From positions 1 to 64,000 of the forward strand of contig JABANP010000107.1 in NCBI GenBank assembly GCA_013115135.1: a stretch of 64,000 nucleotides of DNA, given 5' to 3'. Under the pieces are notes generated by a model that saw only the letters and a list, made by a program, of their open reading frames with translations, searched no databases and had not been told where the DNA came from. Position 1 is the stretch's first letter; the number at the start of each line of letters is the position of its first letter. The translations under genes were made by a program, and so were the position numbers. This DNA comes from Perkinsus olseni. Its lineage: Eukaryota; Perkinsozoa; Perkinsida; Perkinsidae. Below are positions 11,009 through 23,117 of this stretch, piece by piece.

Positions 11009-14000
11009 TCCACAGGGAACGGACCTACATCCAGATGAACAATGAACGTTGTTCATTGAACGAGGCCATCGTAACGAGGGGATCAATGCAGCTATGGGAG
11101 TCGCTGCGAGCTCTTCTGTTGCTGGAATCGCTATCGCTAGGAATCACTGACGATAACAGCGCGCGTCGACGAAAAAGACACACACGACCCCCACGTCGGA
11201 AGAGGAATAAGAATCCCTGGTGACGCCCAGGGCAGTCTCCTGGTCACGAGGAAATCGATCGTGACACCGATGAACAGTCACCTGTCTACTGATCGTCCGA
11301 GTATTTGTCATCGGAAGAATTGTTATTTATCAAATGACTGGTGGAGAGCACCACTCGGCCATCTCTCGGCAATACGGGGTTTCCGTAGATCGTCCATCTG
11401 TATGACGATGGTATACGACACAGATCGGCGTGTGACGTCGAGAACAACGGCGCGGCTCCACGGTGACCCGAGGGCCAGCTGCCGCACAGTCGACGCGCCG
11501 GCTCCGGCACACAGTTGGGATGCCACAACGAAGTGAGATGATGATAATACCGCACCAAGACACATTGCCAAGCATGGTTGTGTCTCCGGTGTCGTCCGAA
11601 GGTGGACGTCTGTGGTTATCTGGCCCCAACGGAGAGCAAACGAACAGTATATAGTCGGATGGTTCCAACTCTACTCAGGGAAGCCCAACTCCAGCCGCAC
11701 TTAAAGTGCGGTACTTCCCAATCTTGCAGTTCGGGAACGGGATTACCCGGTGTCCTGTCCTGTACCTGTACCCGGCCAGGATGACTCGTGCCCATCCTGC
11801 TGTAGCTCATCGTGCAACTGCCTTGACAGTCATCGCTTGCACTCAGTGTGGAATCTCCACAGTGATTCAGACAGTATCTCTGGCCTACCACCGCCTCTCT
11901 GCATTTCAACTAAATTTCGATATACGCGATCCGCTTGCCCGAGGACTGCGCGACTGCGGCCGTGGGTGTAGTGGCACATTGACAAACTGGCAATCTACAC
12001 GTGTCTGAAGGCTGCTGCTGTTGCTGCGCCGAACTCCCGTCATCAAAGCGCTGCGCGTTTACCGCTTCCCTGGTACGAGATTCCCACGTAAGGAAGGGTT
12101 AACTGAGCGCATCCGGAGCCCAATGAATTCAGCTGCCGTAACGTTTCTCATATTTCAGGCAAAACATCTTCTGTCTCCTGGATAGGCCTGTGAGTATATT
12201 GAACACAGCATGTGAGCTCACCAATTTCACAGCACTGCGCGCAACAGTTCATTCCGGCTGAGGAAGGCTACGCAAGCTCCATGTGGGACACCCTCGAACG
12301 AGAAGTTCCCTATTCCCGTCCCTTGACCGTTTCGCTGAGGTAGGACAGCTTCCGAGGGAGCGGTCAGGATTCCTCCATTAATAGTACAACAAGAGGAGCT
12401 GCTTCTCAGTGTTGGACCAATAGCACACGCTCTATCCGTGACGAGGCATAATACTTGCCAATTTCATTTTTGTATCACTCATTCGCCCGAGTCTGCCACA
12501 TGTCATTATATTTGCGGGAATCCCTGGTTGTCTCGCCCTTGCAATGCGCGTTACTCAACGTTTAGGTGGACGAGAGACACTGGATAGACTCATCGAGTGA
12601 AATATTCGCCCTCTTCGGAGACGGGAACAGGATTTCAGGGATGATCCTTCATGATCTCAACGACGTTCCTCGCCTCGCTATTCTTCGTGACAGGTTCCTA
12701 GCGCTCCCCTAGACTTCGAGCTCGCCAGCGCTCATCATGCAAGGTTCGGATTCGGGGCTTCAGCAACTATTAGCTCCGTGATCGGGTAGAAGTCGTGGTA
12801 GGAGTTGTGACCCAACTCTTCCTAAACTATTGCGAAAACTAACAACTGGCGACTGCTGGTTTATTGTCCAATATTTGAGTGAAGGCTGCGTCGGGTTATG
12901 GAGACCCGTCGAAAATGATGCTCAACGGAAGCATAACTAAGTCAAGAAGAGGTCCAATCGTGAAGTTAGATAGGATGCTCGAAGAGACGGTCGGAGAGGT
13001 AGCCTTCTACGGCTTTCAGAGTATCGGCATCAGCGAACCTCGTAGTATTGAAGTCTTTGCGGAAGTTGACGAGTTCTATCCAAGTGGACAGTTCAATGAA
13101 ATGCTGTAAGAAATTCTACGATGTGCGGGCGCTAGCCTGTCAGTGACAGGTTGACAGTTCATGGACTCTCAAGTAGTTGACAGCCGTCAATACTTGCTGA
13201 TCGTGCTGAAAGCCTGTCACAGAGATACGCACATTTCCTATACTACAAAACCCTGGTTCGATCCCGGGTACCCGCATCTTTTCATCAGAATCGACACTCC
13301 ATCAAAACGGCTCCCCCGAGCCCAGATGAATTGGTAGTGGTTCTACACCCTGCGTTAGGTGTCTCAATAGTCTGCCATCGCCCTCACGGCTCTTTGTGAG
13401 GACCGCCTTTTGAAGTAGTGGGAGAAGCAACACTTCCTTGGGCTGGGCCATCCCACACTTACTCCACCGCTGCACCTCCCAGACAGAATTATTCGGGGAC
13501 TCGATAGAGGATGGGCAGAAGACCCTTCCCTCCTTGGACTACTTACCCTGGTGTGGCATCGAAATTGACAGTATGAGTTATGGCAAATTATCACGGCATT
13601 TCGGGATTGTCGCCAACCATAGTGTTGTCACGTGTGATGCGCACACGGGTGTTGCCCCTGCAAGCTAATCGAGCCAACTGACGTCGAGACTACCCAGTCA
13701 TTATTCAACTTGAACCAAAGAAGCTATCCTAGCAGGCTCAAAAGTGAACATGGACATACTCCTGAAGCAACGCCTCGCAGCATCTACTCATCCTCGAATC
13801 CCAGTGGCGGTGATGATGATGAGTAATCAGCACAAGACGATCTGAGCCTTGGAGATGGTTAAATCGCATCGAAGTTCCATATTCAGTGACTGAATTTCAG
13901 TCCGCCAACCCCATGGACAGCATATTCCTGGATGAGCGTGTACAATCTCCAGGCAACTCCGTCAGGACGCACTCCTAAAGAGGTAGGCTATCAAATCAGT

Positions 14001-14765
14001 TCGCCCTATGAGGCCACGGCTGGTTACTACCTGATCTGCGTCGCAGATTCTGCGAACAAATTCTACCGCCTCTATCCAGTCAAAACAGCAAGGTTCCTGT
14101 TTCGGCTCGCCGCTGTTGAGAGCATCACCCACAAGACTATCGTCACTTATGCGTAACACTGCCAACCACACATGGCCTCCGGGAACACCCAGCTCCAGGC
14201 TGCAGTCGTGACATCTCGTACACGCAACTTGCGTGACGCAAGGAAGCGATTAAATTTGCAGTCCATACCGACTAACTCCCCAATGCCGTCAACGATGTGG
14301 CGAACCTCGTCGTTCTCGGGAAGTTCACAAGCAGGGAGGTAGTAGCGAATTCCCACTTGGACCCCCTGACGGACCCCCAGTACTTGACCTGGAACCAAAA
14401 TGACGGCCGTTGAAACGGTGAAACCCCTCACACAGTTACTCTGCGAATGCAGGATAGCTGCTAGAACTTTGCCCTCCGAAAATCCTCCGGGCAGCCCGAG
14501 TCGCTCACGCCGTGAGCCTCACGGCCAGAAGTGTCATCGAGCGCTCATTAACACCGGATAGTATCCGGATTCCACCGGATACTAGCCCGGATACGTGGTT
14601 ATTAGTGTTGGTATTACCACCAGCCGTGGCATGCCGTCATTGCCGTCAGTCCTTTTCAACAGAAACGGCAGCTGAGTTAGTGAGATGTTTTAATGACCAA
14701 TACCAAACCGAGAGTTTTTATCATCTCGTAGCTCTCTTCATCTACAGTGTTAGTTTAACACGAAC
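11009..14765. other. gene-poor region
   Basis: Only short, unconvincing frames occur. Near 13255-13289 the plus strand has TGGTTCGATCCC followed by CGCATCTTTTCATCAG, resembling the 3' ends of the T-arm-like introns at 607-654 and 33972-34021, but no flanking exon is identifiable. Repeated TGTCA-rich words occur at 13135-13215. Frames at 12879-13109 and 13932-14156 show no domain. Confidence 0.35.
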
Positions 14766-15345
14766 GTGAAAAGTCCCAACATTTTTCTGATACAACTCTG
14801 GTACGGCCTTGATGCAAAAGGGTCCCCTCATTGTCGAGGGGGTGTGGTCAATGGTGATACCACCTTCCAAGTCAGTGTGGCACCTGATCGGAACCCGTAC
14901 CAGATAAGAAACACATGCTCGAGAAGACATCGAAAGGCTAGACGTGACCAGCTAGCCCTGAGCCTCGTTGAGAAATAGACGATACCCAAGTACCCATGGT
15001 AGTACATAATGCCGCTCGGGTGCATCCACCGTACGAAGGGCCGTACGTCGTCAAGGCGATCAACATCAGCTATCTCTCCAGTGTATTATACACTGTGTAT
15101 AACTCTGCAGGTTGCGAGCAAGACATGGCGACTGTAGATGCGACGACCGTGGCGGCGGCGGGCCTAAATATTGACCGCGCGCCGGAGAAAGAAAGAAACG
15201 AGGCCGGGGCCGACCAATAATTGATGAGTCGGGGGCTAAACGGCGCGACATCATTGCCGGGGTTGCCGAAATCATCGCGGGTACCAACTTCCCCGCGGAT
15301 CCTCTTGAACTAGCAATATTGGAGCGTGTATCTTACCTGTGTATT
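14766..15345 (+). pseudogene. retroelement integrase C-terminal relic
   Basis: Broken plus-strand frames read RRHRKARRDQLALSLVEK, then after a stop VVHNAARVHPPYEGPYVVK, then in another frame DESGAKRRDIIAGVAEIIAG. The RxQLA linker followed by a (W/Y)EGPYxV strand is typical of the integrase C-terminus of Ty3/gypsy-type polyproteins. Stops and frame changes show decay. I see no intact reverse transcriptase or protease motif upstream. The nearby repeat A (15760-16112) could be its flanking terminal repeat, but this is inference. Confidence 0.5.
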
Positions 15346-15759
15346 GGGCTGCGTTCGCTGGTGACTCACCAGTGTATTGCAGCAGCCCACCAGTGGTGAG
15401 CTTCACGGTGAAGCCTTCACCGAACGAACAACGCGGCTGAGTCGTTGCATTCTGTGCTGAAACGTTTAATTGGTCGCCGCCATCCCAATGTACGTCTATT
15501 TTTCCAAAGGTTGAAGGTCCACCACGAGTCCGTTAGGATAAAGCTACGATCTACGAGAATCCCATCGACCAGAAGGTCCCCTAAGGAGCTCCAACGCTGT
15601 CACAGCGTCGCTGTGTCATCGCGGATCAGTACACGGAGGGTCGCATTCAGTTGTTTGAGTTACTGGAGGATCTTGGCAGTGAAGCGAAGCTAGACCAACT
15701 TGTTCGGTCCGACTATACCGAACTCGACGATCACCCAACGAGCGGTGTGTCGCTCCTTG

Positions 15760-16112
15760 TACGTGTCTCTCGTTTAACTTGGTGAAACTATTCTTCTAGA
15801 TACTCCCGCTGATTTACATAAGCGTTGCAATGTGATACCCTCCTCGATTAGTTGTAGTTCTCAGCGAAAGACGGTCGATTGAACGGTTGTCTGGTTCATC
15901 AACACTCACCGATACCGTGACACGTGTCTGATCGTTTGTGAGAGCGTATTCAATTAGCTACAAGACTGAGTTTTTCTAAGACTTTATGATGTCAATCGTG
16001 TGGCTGCCACATTGTGGCATGATAGTCGTCATATGTTGTCTCAAGAGGGTTGGGAGTCCCAACTCGGGGACAAATCTCAAGCGTTGAGTTGGTCTTAAAT
16101 CGAAACGCTTTG
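15760..16112 (+). repeat. dispersed repeat A, copy 2
   Basis: This is the partner of 8690-9030 in direct orientation, with the same ordered words and a few short insertions. It follows the integrase relic by about 400 bp, as a 3' terminal repeat would. The two copies are about 7 kb apart, but an intact secreted-protein gene lies between them, so they are unlikely to bound one element. Confidence 0.7.
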
Positions 16113-17280
16113 GCGGGTATAAAGTTTCGTACTGAAGCCCCTCCGTTCTCCGCGCACAGGCTAAGATTCCTATGGGCCAAATCCCGGCTCTTCACAACCC
16201 CCGTAAGCGGTTGGACGTACTACATCCGATGTAACCGTCTTAAAGCTCAGTAGCCGAACAACATGAGGGAAGGCTATGTGTAGGTCAAGCGTAAGCAGCA
16301 GTGCTGATTCAGGGCGTTTAATAGAAGAGGGAAACCTCAATGAGATTCTGCCAACTTGAGGCGGTATGCAGGAATAGGAGTTGGGTGCTACTATCCTCGT
16401 CGTAGGTTTGTCTTGTTTGATAAAATCATTGATCGTTTAATGCCCAACATCCCTGCTGGTATTGATAATTTCAATTACTCAGCCTGTTTTAGCATCGCTG
16501 CCGCACAAGGACTGCGCTCTCTAGCGCCCTTCGAGAAGAGAATCGTAATAAGGGCAATGGGGGAGGGGCCGTTCCCGTAGAACAACACGAAGTCTCGAGT
16601 TTCGGGCGCAAATCTCTCGCTAGTAGTAGATTCCTTGTCGACGCTCTCCTGACAACAAGGGAAGAGGGCCGATGACAGACGCATTCACAACAGGCTACTG
16701 TCAATCCTTCTGTCCTCGGCTCTAGCGGGGTTTAGTATCAACGCGATGAGTAATGTGTCGACAGGACCTTGTTGACAAGGCATTGGCGAGGGATAACTAA
16801 GGCGTTTTCGTCGATTTGGTATGACATTTCCATTTCGGATTTCATTTTTTTCGGCTTGATGGGTGATATTGATAACCGGATATGAGGCGGGCTTTCTTCC
16901 AGGCTACGTGTGGCAATTCTCGAATGAACTAAGACCGCCATCAAGCCCAAATCGTTCTAACTGGGATAACGTTTTTTGGGCAAAATTCAGGTGCTGAGCG
17001 ATTAACTCAGCGGTATTTTATAACTTCTACGTATGTTGTTCTCGCTGGACACGAATATGACTTCGAGGGAACGTCGCGATAATCGATCTGAGGTCGTGGT
17101 CTTCTCTGCTGCCCTAGCTCTCCGCATACATGCGAGCTCATGACGACCCGTCTGGCGATGCGCAATGCTATTGCTGATAACAGCTTTAATATAGGTTTTC
17201 CTAAAACCCTAGTTCGGTTTTTTCAAGTTGCATACTAGGAAAACCGCTCGTTTGGGGTATATAATCCCTATGCTGCGTCA
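16113..17280. other. no recognised gene
   Basis: Short frames only. At 17195-17245 the sequence around CCTAAAACCCTAGTTCGG shows an imperfect inverted relation with CCGCTCGTTTGGGG. No domain or RNA gene is recognised. Confidence 0.3.
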
Positions 17281-17556
17281 CTTCGTGATCTCTGAGTGTT
17301 GATTCGGCGTGCGCTCTTCCCCGGCACTTCGCTGTTGGGTGGGACCGTCCGGATCCAGGGGTTGTACTATCAGGTTGATGGCGATGATAACAATGCTCCC
17401 GAGCCCAGCGGCGGTCTGGCCTCGACCTTGCAGACACTGTTTGAGCAAATGGCGGACGGGTCTAAAGGACCCGCGGACATCAGAAGCTTCTTTGAGCAGT
17501 GCAAGAAGGTCTGCCCGGAGCTCATGCGGGAGCCCTATCGTCAGCACGATTCTCAA
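17281..17556 (+). pseudogene. ubiquitin-specific protease fragment (QHDS region)
   Basis: The plus frame reads SFFEQCKKVCPELMREPYRQ followed by HDSQ and ends at a donor-like GTAATAGG. The cluster resembles the region of USP catalytic domains just before the conserved QQD(S/A)xE(F/L)L block. No Cys box is visible upstream, and the matching downstream exon is not found in the next 2 kb. The C-terminal USP piece at 19902-20201 could be the same gene with lost or unrecognised exons. It could equally be a relic. Confidence 0.4.
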
Positions 17557-19901
17557 GTAATAGGGGATGCTGAGTCCTGGCCTTCTCTGTAATTACGTGA
17601 TGGGAACTCAGGATTGTGGTAGGAGGACGTAGTTTGCGTCAAATAGTTCGATCAGTAGCGCCGCAGATTGATAGTCTAGCGCTGTGGTTGTTGGCAGAAG
17701 CGTTATGACGTCACAAAGTCGTATCATTCTCATCCTCGTCCTCTTCTGTGAGAACATACGATCGGACTGAGTTAGTTTTGAATGGTTTTTTAAGTGATCA
17801 CTGAATGATGCACGTCTGCCGGGGTAGGCTATACATGTACTTCTTGAATGGTGTATAATGGTCGGACAACAGCACGTTGTTCAAAGGGTATCAACTCTGT
17901 TGTAGCAAAGGGGCCGCTGGGTGTAGGTTTCGTCTTGCTCTTCCTGTCTTTGGGCGCGGCATAGCCCATTGAGCCTTACTACCGCCTCGGCCGTCTCCGG
18001 TTGTTGCCAAAGGTTTCATCCTGTTCAAATATCGCAACACCACCGCTTAGTATACGCTAGAGGCATCGATGTCATCCGGGGCTCGGACGGGACTCCCGTC
18101 ACGGGAGCAGAGGTTACGCCCCGGGAAGGGAATATTATTTCGCTTCAGCTTCGCTCCGCCGTCAGGTCCTTTTAGAGGCTGTTTTGGATGGTCTACCGTC
18201 GGAAACGCGGAAAATGTTTCAATTCAAATTAAGAGACTCTATATTATGTAGGTTTTAAGACCTTCCAGCGATTTAACACGGGTTAAAACGGCAGTACTCA
18301 GGTGATAACTGTAATTACGTGAATCGTATCAATACGACTGATCACATGCTACGCCTAAAAATCGGCGCCCACCCTCACCCCGGCGAGCCAGTACTGGTGG
18401 AACTCCATCGAGAAGACGTCAGCGAAAAGTGGGGCATTCAGTGGGACGAGGAGGCGTTCAGAGGACGACGGGAGTTGGTAGGTCACTGCGGCTGTGGTTT
18501 TCTTGCACGGAGGACAGGCTCCTCATAATGAGCGTTTATGATCGGTGTCATCATCTGTGAGATTGTGTAGAACCGTTTTCCGGGGGCGGACATTTTGGGT
18601 GGTGCTCATTCGCCTCTACGCCAGAATTGCGTAGCCTGATGGCTACGACCGGCATGTTCAGCTGTGCGTTGCGAGGCTCTGGTGGATCGTATCTGCTGCG
18701 GTCATCGCTATACTTTAGCGGGGGTTGTGTCACTAGTATTCGAGAAGCAGGAATGCGCAGGATTACCGCGCGCCACGAAATTATGTTTGCAGGTGGTTCG
18801 GTCTGTGTCGGCGGGCTCGAAGGCTGCCCTGCAGCTGTCCGGTCATATCGGATGGAAGTGCGTTCGAGTGAACGACAGCACCTCACGTATAGACATGCGA
18901 CAAGAGATGTGCCAAAGACGGAGTGTCGAGATGGCCCTGCTGCCGCCAGAGAGCATCGCGAACAGCTCATCCGACTTGGACTGGCTCATCAAGGCAACAT
19001 ACTGTCCTCGTAATAATAATCGTTTGGGTGAATTATTCCGATATGGCGGGTGAGTTGCTACCCGCTGCGTGTAAGTGTTGTTTAGAAAATTCCGTCTTTA
19101 CTCGTCACTCGCTAAGAAATTTAACGGAAAAATCTCACCTCGTACGGAAAATTCGGAATTTTCAGATCGTAAATTTATCAGTCACCACGGCGGTATGAAC
19201 AATATTCGAGAAACCGTCAATGTTAGATTTATCGATCGATTTCCTTTGATCCGTTGCCCTGAGAAAAATTGTCTCAGAAAAATATTTTCGGTTAGTCGGA
19301 ACTGTTTGCTTTTTAGAGCTCAATCGGGAGGTCATATCCGACTACCGTTGTGACGAGTGCAAGGCCGACACCTCATGTGAGGATGGGAATTTCATGGCGC
19401 GTGACGTTATTTGGTTCGGAACAGGTACGCGTACAACTGAGATCGTATCCTCGATGCCTTCTTGTTTAATCGTTCATATATGGAGGGACATGTACTTCAC
19501 TGGCATCAAAGATACCACCTACGTATCTTTCGATCGGTGAGTTCTTCGCGCTGCGTGCAATGAGCGTATCTTTTTCTTCTCTTGGCACCATCCTTTGCTT
19601 CTGGAAGATCCGCTGTCGATCATAGGACGTCGAAAAAGCTGTAGTGACGGTCACGTTTTCCGAAATTTTGTGCTGATCGCGTTACGTGTCCGAGTGTACC
19701 TGCGGATTCGTAGAATTCCCGTCCAGCACAAAGGCCTCGGTAAAATACGTTCTTGCAGCGAACAAAATGATTTTCAAAGAGACTTCCAGCTCTAGGAAAT
19801 CTCCCACAACGATGTTTCCGAGCAGAAGTGGAGGGGACAGGCCGACACTGAACCATCGTTAGAGAAATAACACAGCAGCGCGATCGGCTTCGCTCCGCCA
19901 G
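17557..19901. other. region between USP pieces
   Basis: A frame at 18319-18528 contains SEKWGIQWDEEAF, a W-G-x-x-W-D pattern I cannot assign. A frame at 18627-19013 and a basic Cys-containing frame at 19075-19353 are unplaced. The 12-mer GCTTCGCTCCGC occurs at 18148 and 19887. No gene can be supported. Confidence 0.3.
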
Positions 19902-20201
19902 GTACTTGAACACTTTCGAGACACCAGACGGACGACAGCGGTATCGTCTAACAGGGGTAGTGGAGCACTTGGGTTACAGCCTTAACAGCGGTCACTATGT
20001 GGCCTACGTTGCTCGGGATGATGAGGAAGGCCCTGACGGTCATGAGCAATGGTGCGTTCATACCACTCCATGCCCTCATCGCAGCCTTCCCGCGCATCTT
20101 CCTCCAGGTACTTCTGTAGTGACTCCGTGGTAGAACCGATCTCTTATGAGGAGGTGGCCACGAAGAACGCTTATATGCTCTTCTACGTCCGAACGGACTG
20201 A
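19902..20201 (+). CDS. ubiquitin-specific protease, C-terminal catalytic half
   Basis: Exons 19902-20051 and 20108-20201 join over a 56-nt intron to give YRLTGVVEHLGYSLNSGHYV, then EQWYFCSDSVV, then EEVATKNAYMLFYV and a stop. These are the His box (SGHYVAYV), the Asp/Asn strand (W-x-x-x-SDS) and the terminal AYMLFY strand of a USP cysteine protease. The exon begins directly after CTCCGCCAG, so the recurrent 12-mer abuts the acceptor. The Cys box is not nearby. Either upstream exons at about 17.3 kb belong here or the gene is truncated. Confidence 0.6.
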
Positions 20202-20508
20202 CCTGATCTGCTACCAATAGCGCTCGCCCTGATGATCGATTTGGAAGTATCATAGTCTCTTCGTCGTCCTTATACCACAGAACTTCGTTCCATATTTCAT
20301 ACCATTGTTGTCGTTTCTTGTATAAACCACGGGAGTGGCAGCAGCGGCGGTGGACCTGGCCGGTCTCGTCAGGCGGGCCATCACGCCGGCTGCGCTCCGT
20401 TCCTCGCACTGTACGTGTAAAATACTTCTAGTCCAGGCGGGTGTTGAATTGGACGGGGTACAGGAGAGGCGGGCCGGTTGGGTGGTTGAGAGTAGTTGAT
20501 GATGTGGT

Positions 20509-21620
20509 ATGGCTGGAACACAGCCGTTTGACTGTGCCCTAATCTGCTGGTTATTTTCCGATCGTTTTACTGACGATCGGCTGAGGAAGATCCTACAAAG
20601 GGCTGCATCCAGATGGACAACCGAAGAGCTCGACAGGAACCTGGCAGCCTGCGCTGACGACGATGATCTTCTCAGCGTTTGTCGAAGTGCAAAACGCGGC
20701 GGAGCGAAGCTTCCGCGGTGCCAGGCAGTCCTTCTCTTGCGTCGCCTGGGTGGCAGTCTTCAAGAGGACCGCCCCTCTTGGGAGGAGTGCTTGCTGGCGG
20801 CGACGCTGCGGTCGACAGCGGAGCGCCTTTACCGCAGTATGCTGGCTGATGGTGCTCCGGTGGAGGTGGTTGTTGATGCCACTAGTAAAGTCCTGTGCTG
20901 CTTGTACGTGAAGAAGCAGTATCGGGGAGAGGCCACTGCCAAAGCTTCCCTTGCCGTGTGTAAGGTCGGGAGGGTGTCCGACTGCTGCTGCTGCTGTTGG
21001 GAACTCCTCGCTCTTGTTCATCGAAAGGGGTAGAGAACAGAGGGTGAGACAGGTTGACCGTAGCACCTCCGATAAAAGCTTTCCTTATGCATCGTGCTGT
21101 ACTTGGTATAATCGCCACGTCTATCGGCACAGAAGGCGTCGCTGGCTGCTGTCACGTCAATTCCGCATAACACTGCCGTTCCCCTAAGGCCAAGTCTGAG
21201 AAAATGCACTTGGCGCACGCTGGTCTCCCTCGAAAACAGCAGCCTCCGTTCTCTCTTGTTGTGTGAATGACGGTGTAGGCCATACGATGCTGCCGCTGTT
21301 GCCACCTGAGGACCATGCCCCCCGGCAACCGTCTCGTCCAGCCAGGAGAGCGATGACGGTGCGTGATAGCACCGCTGCGACAATCCCCGTCTGATCGTAT
21401 CAGCTGTTAACTGTCTTCGTGTCCTCGACAGGAATGAACCTCCCCGATGCGCATCGTCGCTTTCGTTGTGTGCTGAGGGTTCGCCCAGGTTTCTATCGAG
21501 GACCTTGCTAGCATCACTTTTGAGGTGCATCGAAGACTCCCCGCTGGAAGACTCGAGTCAGCCTCGACTCTGCAGCAGCTGCTCGACGACGTGGTGGAGC
21601 TGATAGTGCCTTCTGAGTAA
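20509..21620 (+). CDS. hypothetical protein, two or more exons
   Basis: From the ATG at 20509 a frame encodes a charged, helical protein (DRFTDDRLRKILQRAASRW; LRSTAERLYRSMLADGAP; VVVDATSKVLCCLYVKKQY). A last exon from about 21489 reads VSIEDLASITFEVHRRLPAG and ends LLDDVVELIVPSE. The intron or introns between are not resolved, so frame continuity is inferred from the clean coding look of both ends. The overall helical first part and short C-terminal domain resemble COMM-domain proteins in size, but I see no decisive motif. Confidence 0.45.
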
Positions 21621-22347
21621 CATTGCATGCAGACCATGATGCTTGCGGATGTCCTTCTAGAGCGTAACTTGTCGTGTGACCTTTGCCCAGCACATGGGGA
21701 CCGGTTGGGGTCATTCCCGTGTCAGGGGCTCAGCCGGCTCCTTCTCGATTATTTCTGATGGAGATAGCAACAGCGGTAGAGTCCTGTGGCCGACTCGAAC
21801 GTGATAGGGCTGTCTGCAAGTGTATTGCAAGAAGGGCATCATACAGCGAAAGGACCGTAGGCAGGAATCGAACTCGGGACCTCTGCAGGCTTAACGTTAA
21901 CGGTCCCCGCAGCTTGCCACTCCAGTTCGTCATTGTAGCCTGTAAGAATACTAAGATTCCATCTCCGGATCCGTTCAACGTAGACTTTCTCCTTGTAGGA
22001 GCATGATCCTCTCACTCATGCATTCTCTATTATCCATCTTTTGTTGTTGTTGGCCAATAGTGATGGCAAGGGAGACAACTGTTTCCTAGTATCAGATGTC
22101 ATCAGCATCAGCCAGCCATGCCATAAGCACGCACACGCCGCCGCCTCACGTACGTCTACTGAACGACGCGGAGTTCGCCCAGGTAGGGGGGGCTGTTCCA
22201 AAAGATGGAGCTCTACACTGTTGAAGGGTGGATCCTGCCAGGAGGGAGTGAGATGGTCTGGTCTGTTTCTTCCGCACGTCGTGGCAGCCTCCGGGCCAGC
22301 TGAATAACGCAACACCGAGCTCATCGTTAAGCTCCTAGCCCATTGGC
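21621..22347. other. no recognised gene
   Basis: A minus-strand GAGTTCGATTCCTGCC near 21850 resembles a tRNA T-arm but its stem does not pair well. I reject a tRNA gene. No protein family is seen. Confidence 0.3.
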
Positions 22348-23038
22348 AGCAAGCCTGACTATGCCGGCGACGGCGTTGTACTTCAAACTGACATACACGC
22401 CCCTGAGCTGCTCTCCTGGTCCTCTCAGTGTCTCCTTAACGTGGATTACGTCATGTGGCTGGCCTCTGAGGGCTACTTCGAGGACGAAGCCTTTCTTAAT
22501 TATTTGAAGTACTTGGAGTATCTTCGGGAAGGTGAGACAACAACGACAAGTAGACAGGCAGTCTCGGTCTCTCTGCTTCGAAGAAAGACCTCGCGGGTGA
22601 CCGATCTTTGCGATGAAGTGTCTAATAAAGACGCAGAAAATTGAGAATGCCATGTGATGAAGAATTTTATGTAGATTGAGAATCTGTAATGATTTCTGTT
22701 TACTTTTCTGCTCTTTATTAGACAGTTAATCGCAAAAATGGGTCACCCGTGACCCTCGAATTTTTTCCAGTATTCCACGATTGGTTTCATCTCTCTGTTA
22801 TTGCTCAGCACCGTATTTTCACCTTCTGGTATACCCCAGCAGTATGGACATGATACGGATACTCCGCTGTCCGTCGGTCCGCCAGCAGCTCCTGAAAGAG
22901 CCAGCCGCGGCCCGAGCCGTCCTGCAGGAGCAGCTCTGGTGCTCTTGGGGCCTTCGGAAGGAGGAGGAGTTGAAAGAGGGCGATGAACAAGTTGACGAGG
23001 AGATGCTGAAAAGTGAAATCATTGGCAGTGAAAAATAG
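22348..23038 (+). CDS. MED31: Mediator subunit 31 (SOH1)
   Basis: MED31 is a small core subunit of Mediator, the RNA polymerase II co-activator. The first visible exon (to 22531) encodes ELLSWSSQCLLNVDYVMWLA and then SEGYFEDEAFLNYLKYLEYL, matching the family's GYFxDxxFxNYLKYLxYW core. A 277-nt intron (22532-22808) leads in phase to APYFHLLVYPSSMDMIRIL, matching EYxKxLxYPxCLxxLxLL. A lineage-specific acidic tail follows, ending at 23038. The N-terminal start is not clear: frame is open from about 22348 and an upstream exon may exist. The intron has a GGGTCACCCGTGACCC palindrome near 22740. Confidence 0.88.
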
Positions 23039-23117
23039 TTTCTCATTTTTTCGACCGCTTCGTGTTGTGCAGTGGGGCTTGTCGAATTTACTGTGAAGGT
23101 AGTTTGTATTGCTGTGA

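Noticed and set aside
13255..13289. tRNA gene or definite intron
   Set aside because: Only the B-box and pyrimidine-rich end are present, and no flanking coding exon can be identified.
8690..16112. One intact LTR retrotransposon bounded by repeat A
   Set aside because: The interior contains an intact unrelated secreted-protein gene and no reverse transcriptase, and the repeats are strongly diverged.
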